Of a stretch of DNA of 64,000 bases, positions 56,506-64,000 are shown in pieces (position 1 is the stretch's first letter; each line of letters begins with the position of its first letter). The stretch comes from Emydura subglobosa. Lineage: Eukaryota; Chordata; Testudines; Chelidae. A model generated the notes under the pieces. It was given only the letters and a program-made list of their open reading frames with translations. It searched no databases and was not told where the DNA came from. Location of the stretch: the NCBI GenBank assembly GCA_007922225.1, contig ML680053.1, forward strand, positions 248,001-312,000. Direction: 5' to 3'. Both the position numbers and the translations under genes were made by a program.

Positions 56506-58091
56506 GCGTTAGCTACATTTACAATGTTTCTTTCCTTTGTTACCCACCAAGGTAGGAAGCAAATGTCGCAGGAAAATGGGGGAGAGTCAGTTGGAGTGGT
56601 TGTTTGGGGACGACCGAGTTGGGTTAACCCCCCAGCGGGGCCAGGTTCTTGTTTGAAATGCAGCTATCGCTACCCCTAGAATCCGTTTTTTAATATTTTA
56701 TTGTAGTTGATTTAAAAAAAAAAGTCACTTTCTCCCTGAGTTTTTTGTTTGGTTCCTTTTTGCTGGCAACACCAAGCCAAAAGTCTTAGCATTTATAGCC
56801 CTCGCTAGTGCAAGCAAGCTGCGAACGTGCCACAGAAGGAGAGGACGTCCCTACTGGAGGTTATTTATATTCCTGTGCTGCTTCAGCCTCTGCTTCCTTG
56901 TCGTGCATCTCCCTCCCAGCAGCTGAAATGAGGAGCTTTCATGCAGCTCTGATATTAACATACAGTCCCCATTGCAAGAACTCGCCTGTCAAGCCCAGAT
57001 TCCTCTCAAATGCATTGTTGACAGCAACATGGAAACAGTTTGTTCTAAATCCGGTGTACTCAAGACCATTTGAACCTCTCCTTGCTCCAATGAGTTGTAG
57101 GATAATTCCACGGCTCCTCAATTGCTTGCACCGATTTGGGTTAGCCTGGAATTTCTGGGGTCATCTTGGTTCTGAGTGGGAGAGCCAAGCCCTGGTTTTG
57201 GATCAATCCACAGGAGGTTTATACACCTTAAAGTCACATTTATGACGTTGTGGGTCACGAATGTGACACTGCATCACTGTGATAGGTGGAGAGCTGAATA
57301 CATTCACCAAAACAGCAGGTTTTACAGGGTAAATCTGCAGATTGGGGACCGTAGGACTGACACCTCCTTATTCAGCAGATCTGCTCCATGGACAACATTC
57401 TTCCCCTGCAGAACTCCTGGACAAGATCTGTGCAACCAAATAGGTCTTCCAAATCGGGACCAAAGTGATCTCTTTTAATTTTACCCTCTTTGTTTCTGAG
57501 GATCAAGTTTATCAGTTTCACTATATAAAATCGAGGGTCAGAAAGGGCAGCGGTGCCTGACATTTTGCCCAGGCTTTTTTAATGTCTCAGGACGTCATTT
57601 ATGGAGGCTAAATAATGTGAAGTCTTTGCACAGTAGCTCAGTTCCTGGATGGTGGAAATACCCAGAGGAGACCAGATTTCATTAATTCAATCCCATAAAT
57701 AACTGAGGGGAATAGGCCATGAGGGATTTAAAAAAAAGCCAAACTCATCCTAATCCCGGTGGCCAGATATTTGTGCTTGTGGTTCATCTGAAAACTGAGC
57801 TATTCAGGGTTATTGGGTCTCCTGCAGCTGTGAATGCACAGCTCAAATAAGAACATACCTTAGGAGGTGTGTCTGTCCCAAAAAGACTGTCCAAGTGGCA
57901 TCGTAGGGCCATAAGTCTCCAGGTCCAACGCACTCTGTTCACAACTGCCAGTACCAAGAGATCAGATCCTCCAGTTCCTTCTCCTCTAGTTGTGTGGGTT
58001 CTGCAAAGTTAACAGAAGCCCACGGCTATTTTGATCAGTAAAGCTAGCAGCTCTGACTCAGAAATGCACAGAGAACAGATCTTCTGAGACA
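56506..58091. other. Gene-free stretch
   Basis: Nothing recognised. The 145-codon ORF at 56808-57245 has no motif. Confidence 0.5.
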
Positions 58092-58099
58092 GAAGGGGG

Positions 58100-58725
58100 C
58101 AGGACCGTCCTAAAAGGTTGCGGGGCCTGGAGCAAATCACACTGTGTGGGCCCCTTAATGTTTTATATAGGTGAAATCTGGTTACAATGAACATCGAGGG
58201 CAGCTGCAGCCTGCAGGTTAAATATTGGTAGAGCCCAGCTGTATAATTACAATGTAGTTCTGTTATATTGTGCTTCCAATCTTATGTATAATTATAATTC
58301 AGTTCAAATAATTTTAAAAAACTCACCCATCATGATATTTTCTCCATTTGCCTCTGTCTCTCCTAGTGCCAGCCATTGTATTCTAAATAACAACAGGGCC
58401 GCTCCTTTGCGTTAATTAAACCAACATCTTCAAACTAAACCGGAAACGAACGGTTGCCCCCATTCAAAACCACGGTCGCCCCCACCCTGCTGTCCCCACA
58501 TTGAGTGAGATTCTGTGAAGAGCTTCACTTCCCCGCTGCCTATGCTCTCACCCCCCTCAGTGGATTTTTTTTAACGTAAGTACACATTCGCAATACACAC
58601 ACACACTCTTATGGGTGCATGCAAAATATTATATCTGACACCGTGATGTCGAAGCGGGGGGGGACCCCCAAAGCACGGGGCCCAGGGCGGTTGCCCCGAT
58701 TCGCTGTACCCTAGGGATGGCTCTG
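58100..58725. mobile_element. hAT-type non-autonomous DNA transposon, 626 bp
   Basis: The left end is CAGGACCGTCCTAAAAGGTT. The reverse complement of the right end is CAGAGCCATCCCTAGGGTAC. The flanking octamers are GAAGGGGG (58092-58099) and GAAGGGGA (58726-58733), 7 of 8 identical. Sub-terminal GGGCCTGGAGC and GGGGCCCAGGGCGG blocks resemble a common reptile hAT family. It encodes no transposase. Confidence 0.85.
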
Positions 58726-58795
58726 GAAGGGGACCAAAAAAAAAAATCCCCCCTCATCCTTAAGGTCTTACTATTAGCTCTCACGACCCCCTTGG

Positions 58796-58875
58796 TTCAC
58801 TATTGTCCCCATTTTACAGATGGGGGACCAGAGGTACAGACAGGTGAAGTGTCTAGCCAGGGTAGCAATGTAGAC
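58796..58875 (-). repeat. MIR-type SINE relic, minus strand
   Basis: CACTATTGTCCCCATTTTAC, AGATGGGGGACCAGAGGTAC and AGACAGGTGAAGTGTC form the minus-strand MIR core. Confidence 0.75.
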
Positions 58876-60060
58876 TGATCTGAACACCTCCCTCGGGAGG
58901 CTGGCAATAAGGAATGGGTTTAGAAGACGTGGACTCCGTATCCCATCATTGCACTGAATGTCCCAGGGGGCTGTGAACTGTCCCAAGCCTGGGAGCCAGT
59001 GGAAATGCTCTGACCACCACAGACTGGTTCTGCATGTGACAGGGCCAGAACCCAGCATGATAGAAAGCAGTGATGGCTACAGTGCCACTGTGCTGCAGCA
59101 TGAAAAGTCACTGCACGGTGAATGCAAGCCAGTTGCTGTGGAGGAAGAGAGCACAGAGATCTCTATCGCTCCACGCCAGCTCTGCCCCCAAACTGCTCCA
59201 CACAGGCAAGCCTGAACTTCCACTAGGGCTGCTGAAACGGAGCATGCTCTCAAGAGAGGCAGGAGACAGCACTGACGGTGGCTGGGGATCTGTCTGGTCC
59301 TCGTGTGAGTACATCGGAGGAGTGTAAAATGGGCACTCTGCCATTGGCTGCACCGGGAACAGACACAGGCCCGCGCAGAGCACCTTTGGAAACCCCGCCC
59401 TTTACTGTCGGAATTGAAGTGGGGTGACAAGTCACTCTGTGCGGAGTTGAAGGGCCACAAAGCATGTTGCACCCTTCCCCAGGATACCACAGCTGTGTGT
59501 GCATGCCAGGAACGGCCGGCAGGAATTCCAGCTCTGACTCTAGCGGCAGGGTTGGCTTTCTGCACCCTTTCTCCCTGGGGGCTGAGGGAATTTCAGGAGG
59601 CCCAGCAGAACTGGTAGGGGGATGGGGGAATCTCCTCTGTCATCTTTCCAGGTTATTTTTTAATTATACATAAACAGAACTAAATGGATTAGCAGCAGCC
59701 AGCCAGCCCAGCTTGCTCATAGCACTGAGTCTGAATTTAATTGGCCCCAGTTTGGGGAGAGGGCACGAGTCAATCCATCAATCGCAATTATAAACATGCA
59801 AATTAATGTAGTGCTGGTGGGAGGTGCCAAGCCAGCTGTTCAGGAGACAGGACCCTTGATTCACCCACAGAGCAGGCTATGCAGTCTCTTGCTGACCCAT
59901 GCCCGCATGCCTCTGGCATGCCTGGGACAGTTTATCATTCGGTGCTTAGCCTCCTTCGTGAGATAAGCAGGAAGCAGAGCTCCCTGTGCCGACTGTGTTG
60001 GTGGTTTTACCCAGGAGCTGAGCTGACCCCACATCCTCCCTTCCTCTGCGCTGCTGTGAC
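58876..60060. other. Gene-free stretch
   Basis: No gene. ORFs of 80-160 codons on both strands around 59077-59565 overlap and lack motifs. It includes the AT-rich block at 59640-59860 annotated separately. Confidence 0.45.
59640..59860. promoter_or_regulatory. Candidate conserved non-coding regulatory block
   Basis: A dense cluster of homeodomain- and POU-type sites: TTTTTAATTATAC, TGAATTTAATTGG, CAATCCATCAATCGCAATTA and an octamer-like ATGCAAATTAATG. It is non-repetitive and lacks CpG decay or repeat signatures. The texture is that of a developmental enhancer. Conservation is not tested. Confidence 0.25.
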
Positions 60061-60612
60061 CAAAAGGGCTAACGTGATCCTTGGATGGATAAACAGGGGG
60101 ATCTCAAGTAGGAGCAGAGAGAGGTTAATTTACCTCTGCATTCGGCACTGGTGCGACCGCTGCTGGAAGCATGCGTCCAGTTCTGGTGTCCACAATTCAA
60201 GAAGGATGTTGATAAATTGGCGCGATTGAGGGACGAGCCATGAGAAATGATTTAAAGGCTTAGAAAACCTGCCGTATAGTGATAGGCCCAAAGAGCTCCA
60301 TCTATTTAGCTTAGCAAAGAGAAGGTTAAGGAGTAACCTGACGAGTCTGTAAGTACCGAGATGGGAAACAAATATTTAATAATGGGCTCTTCCGTCTAGC
60401 AGGGAAAGGTCTAACACAACGCAATGGCTAAACAGTGAAGCTAGACACATTTGGCCTGGAAACAAGCCGTAGATTTTTAACGGGGGGGTGAAAAATCATT
60501 GGAGCCGTGTCCCAAGTGCCTTGGTGGACTCTATGCTAGGAGTTATTGTGGGGAAGTCCAGCAGGCCAGACGAGATGAGCACAGTGGTCCCGTCCGGCCT
60601 TGGAATCCAGGA
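60061..60612 (+). mobile_element. CR1 LINE 3' end, old subfamily, plus strand
   Basis: The sense strand reads [20 protein letters not shown], then [13 protein letters not shown] and, after frame changes, a decayed ORF2 tail. The 3' UTR ends GTGGTCCCGTCCGGCCTTGG and AATCCAGG. It is much decayed. Confidence 0.8.
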
Positions 60613-61431
60613 CTCATGTTGGCCACCGAAGAGCTGCCAGCAGTTGCTGTGGTGGGTGGGCAAGTGGGTGTCACCGTCAGTTGGCCCCTGCACCATGCTC
60701 CCAGGACTGACACCTCCCACACCAGCCCCCTGGGGCGGAGACGTAACAGGCAATGAGATTCCAAACTCCATGGCATACGTGTCCTTATGTAGACAACTCC
60801 TCCTATGGCCTTCCCGTCCCAGGGCATCACTCGTGCTCTTCGTTCTCCACCGCAAGGCCCTACGTAATCTCCCTCTCCTGCATCTCTGCTCCTGCTGTTT
60901 GCCCCAGCTCCTCCTCTGGCTTCTTATGTGCTTCCCAAGCCAATCACGTTACTGCTCCCTTCCCCTCCCCTCCTATAGCTCCTCTCTCTCCCCTCAGCTC
61001 CAGATCCAATGTCATGCTGGGGCAGTCCAGAGCCACGACACCCACCAGCGAAGCCCCTTACATCAGAGAAATCTCACAGGGAGGCTAGATGTACGGCCCT
61101 TCCTGCCAAGGGAGTCGGTTCCAAGGGGTCAGAGGACAACAGTGAGCTGGCCTCTGGACCCAGCCCTGTGTTGGTGATATAATAAATAACGAGAGGGGTG
61201 ATTTCCCTCTGGCACCACGGAGGTGTCGATCTTTGCAGACCACGCGTACGCGGTGGGAGCTGCCGTACCAGTTCTTTCCTGTTGTAATGGTGAGGGACGC
61301 GGTTGGATCTTGGAGACCACCCTTCTGAAGAGACGTCGTCCACTTGGCAGAGGCCTCCTGGGATGCTCCAGCCTTGCCCCTGTGAGCTGCAGTGCTTTGG
61401 ACCCTGACTGCAGAGCACTCCTGTGCTGGTA
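60613..61431. other. Gene-free stretch
   Basis: No gene. The 229-codon ORF at 60488-61177 begins inside the CR1 tail and is a chance frame. Nothing else recognised. Confidence 0.5.
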
Positions 61432-61828
61432 GGGAGAGCCCTCTGGGCTTGTTTCATCTGAAGAAGAGAAGAATGAGGGAGGATTTGGTAGCAGCCTTTA
61501 GCTACCTGAAAGGGGGTTCTAGGGAGGATGGAGCTAGGCTGTTCTCGGTGGTGGCAGATGACAGAACAAGGAGCAAAGGTCTCATGTTGCAGTGGGGGAG
61601 GTCTAGGTTGGATATCAGGAAAAAGTTTTTCACTAGGCAAGTGGTGAAGCACTGGAATGGGTTACCTAGGGAGGTGGTAGAATCTCCATCCTTAGAGGTT
61701 TTTAAGGCCCAGCTTGACACAGCCCTGGCTGGGATGATTTAGCTGAGGTTAGTCCTGCTTTGAGCAGGGGGTTGGACTAGATACCTCCTGAGGTCCCTTC
61801 CAACCCTCATCTTCTATGATGATTCCCG
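61432..61828 (+). mobile_element. CR1 LINE 3' end, plus strand
   Basis: The sense strand keeps an open tail: [55 protein letters not shown] and LDTALAGMI with a stop near 61740. The 3' UTR and terminal CTTCTATGATGATTC follow. It is 5'-truncated. Confidence 0.92.
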
Positions 61829-62244
61829 GCACGTGTTGGTTTTCTTCGAAGCTCAAGGGCCAGCAGCGCAGCTCTTCGTGCACCAGATGCTTTGCTTGGA
61901 GAAGGTGCAGGGGGTGATTCATTAAAGGGCAGTGCTTTTAGAAAAAATAACCTGTGCAAAGAAGTTGAGTCCTTACTTCATTCTCACAGACAGTGAGTTC
62001 GTGCACAGACTCATCCCTGTTTCTGGGGTTCTTCTTTTATTGGCTGTTTGAAATAATGCTATTGTACAAGACACGCCCTCCAAGCTAAGGTTTTCCAGCA
62101 GGCCTTCATTGTGTTGAGTCCTAGTTCTCTCTGCCCAGAGAACCACACCCCCTCTCATACCAAGGGGACCCAACACCTCCTAACAGGATGAGTGAGCCTG
62201 AATGAAACCCCGGTCTGATTGTCCTAGCAGGCCCCCTCTCCAAG

Positions 62245-62248
<4 letters not shown>
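61829..62248. other. Gene-free stretch
   Basis: Nothing recognised. Confidence 0.5.
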
Positions 62249-62303
<55 letters not shown>

Positions 62304-62304
62304 C
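62249..62304. repeat. Compound (TG)n(AG)n microsatellite
   Basis: TG units at 62249-62280, switching directly to AG units at 62281-62304. Confidence 0.97.
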
Positions 62305-62399
62305 ATAGGCACTGACTCACCAAGGTATTTAGGCACCTAAGTCCCATTGATTTCAGTGGTAGTTAGGAACTAAACTCCATCCACTAATCTCACAGACTC

Positions 62400-62960
62400 A
62401 CAAGTGTGGCGAGTTTGCTAGCCTGCAATGCCCTTTAAGCAAGTGGCTCTCATAGCATTACTTTTCCCAGTGGCTCGAGGTTCAAGATGCCCTGGAGCTG
62501 CAGATCCAGGTTTAATTAAATATTCTCTGGGAGCTGTACATTATTCCAGGCGAGCGTGTAATTTGTCATGTCTCCATTATTAATTGTCCGCTCTGAGATG
62601 AGTAATCTCAGCCCTCCCAGACTCAGGCTCCGGAAAATTTATAGCTTTTTGTTTGCTTGGTATAGCAGCAGCAGATCATATTGCTCTGGATGAAAAATAT
62701 CCCAGGGAAGCACATGTCAGAGTTATTTAGTGAGCACGTGTGGTACGCTGTCAGCTGTTTACCTTCTAACTGCATAGCTCCCGACGCTCATGCTTGATTT
62801 GACAATTTACACTGGGCTGCTACAAGCAGTGGCATAAAGCATTTGCCCTGGGGTAGAGCTCAGAGGAAAATTACACACGCAGTCACCAGCTGCATTTAAA
62901 AAGTATCGACTGTATAATGAAAAAGAATCTCTTTTATTGCCCCTTTTAGCTTGAGCAGTT
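62400..62960. promoter_or_regulatory. Candidate conserved non-coding regulatory block
   Basis: A repeat-free, AT-rich stretch with many TAAT-type sites (CAGGTTTAATTAAATATTC, TCCATTATTAATTGTCC, GAGATGAGTAATCTC) and an E-box-like CACGTG at about 62736. The texture suggests conserved regulatory DNA. This is an inference without any alignment. Confidence 0.25.
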
Positions 62961-64000
62961 AGTCAGTATTTGGGTCCTTGCAGGGTCTTGTTCAGAAATC
63001 CAAGTTAGTCTTCCCAGTAAATACTGGCCCAAAAGGAAGTCTGTCTCTTGACTTTCTCCTAGGGACCACACCCTCTCCGTGCTGCTTCTCCCACTGTGTA
63101 CCCACTTTCTCCTTTCTTTCTGATCCCTCTCTTGCAAAATCAATGTTCCAGCCCCTGCATTTGCTTTCAGTCTCCAGGGGAACCCTTCAGACCACATGGC
63201 TCAGCTTCTTCTCAGATCTCTCCATGCTGGCCCTTGGCATGGGGCGGTGGCTTCTAATGTTTCAGATATCACTAAACAAAGGGGAATTTAATTGCTCCCT
63301 CATTTAGCTGCAATGAACTGTGCTTACACCCACTGACTTTTACCAAGTCTGTGATTGATGGCTGCTTGAAATTAACACTTTTTAGTACAAAACCATCAAT
63401 TTAATAGGAGGCTGCTCTGCAGACAATGTAAAGATAGGACAGAAGAAATTCTACTGTCATTGGAGTGCATGAAAAGCAAGGGCTTTCCAGGTAAGTGATA
63501 TTACCGGCATTTAGGTGGAATTTGAGCTAGATCTTCAGCTGGTGTGAATCAGTGGAACAACATTGCTCAATCAGCTGAGGATTTGGTGCCTTGTGCATAA
63601 GATACAGGCCTGGGAGTTAGGTGATCTGGGCTCTGTTCCCAGTTCTACCACAAACATCCTGGCCTGGGGCAAGTTAAATTAAGCATCTAAATCCCTAGTT
63701 AGGCACTAAAAAAAAAGCCCTGATATTCAGAGTTGCTGAGCATGCACAGTGACTTCAGTTAGCACTCAGCACTTCTGAATATCAGGCTCAATACGTCTCA
63801 AATTGAGCGACCCAAAATCAGAGAACACTTTTGGAAATGTGGGCCTTAGCTTCTCTGTGTCCGTTTGCTCTCCTGTACAATGCGGTTGCTAACACTGACC
63901 AGAGGGGCAGGTCTATCCTGCAGGGAATTCCACTGTTCTGAAATGTGTTTGCCTCAGAATTGGGATGAAATGTCAAATTTTTAATTTAACACAGAGAATG
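62961..64000. other. Gene-free stretch with MIR pieces
   Basis: No gene. 63250-63500 is AT-rich and unique-looking (GTGATTGATGG). 63590-63690 and 63840-63900 together look like a plus-strand MIR (GGGAGTTAGGTGATCTGGGC; TTAGCTTCTCTGTGTCCGTT) interrupted by about 150 bases of another short repeat. Confidence 0.45.

Noticed and set aside
60488..61177. 229-codon plus-strand ORF
   Set aside because: Starts inside a CR1 3' UTR and continues into unrelated sequence. Chance frame.
1..64000. CRISPR array, bacterial operon, phage or plasmid origin
   Set aside because: The repeat content (CR1, hAT, MIR, ERV), gene-free spans and lack of ribosome-binding-site-led ORFs are those of a vertebrate nuclear genome.

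Overview
The window reads as vertebrate (sauropsid) nuclear DNA. It most likely comes from a turtle, judged from the abundance and subfamily texture of CR1 LINE fragments, Tx1-type LINEs, small hAT-type DNA transposons, LTR-like repeats and MIR-type SINEs. That assignment is recognition from memory, and a crocodilian source is not excluded. I found no host protein-coding gene, tRNA, rRNA or CRISPR array that I can support. Almost every long ORF outside the mobile elements is a chance frame in GC-rich or repeat sequence.

Positions 1-13240 form a dense composite of retroelements. A GC-rich Tx1-clade LINE (1-4674, + strand) keeps most of a gag-like ORF1 and the endonuclease/reverse transcriptase ORF2, both frameshifted. 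It is cut off by an internal CR1 fragment on the - strand (4673-5256). Next comes an AT-rich leader with a 21-bp tandem array (5571-5694), then an uninterrupted 236-codon ORF (5886-6596). That ORF encodes three zinc fingers in CCHH, CCHC, CCHH order plus the start of a Myb-like motif, the N-terminal layout of A-clade R2 retrotransposons. It breaks directly into a second, older Tx1 copy (6564-9843). That copy is interrupted by an LTR-less endogenous-retrovirus fragment (integrase, surface and transmembrane envelope remnants, about 9844-12632) and then resumes with its C-terminal CCHC region (12633-13240). R2-like, Tx1, retroviral and Tx1 pieces all point the same way. This fits a chimeric cDNA built by template switching, though serial insertion and deletion could give the same layout.

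From 13.2 to 64 kb the DNA is intergenic or intronic in character. Five hAT-type elements have recognisable 8-bp target-site duplications (24410-24610, 35674-35997, 39064-39207, 52657-52958, 58100-58725). A 4.1-kb element (17583-21723) has terminal inverted repeats and AAGTGA flanks. It splits an LTR-like repeat and itself carries a CR1 and another LTR-like fragment. CR1 3' ends occur on both strands. A minus-strand CR1 at 27757-28875 keeps a 328-codon open frame with a mutated catalytic box.

The remaining sequence is largely unique. It includes a CpG-dense stretch (about 47.5-47.95 kb) and several AT-rich, homeodomain-site-rich blocks (for example 59.64-59.86 and 62.40-62.96 kb) that could be conserved regulatory elements. 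I cannot test conservation here. All element boundaries are read by eye and may be off by tens of bases unless a duplication is named.
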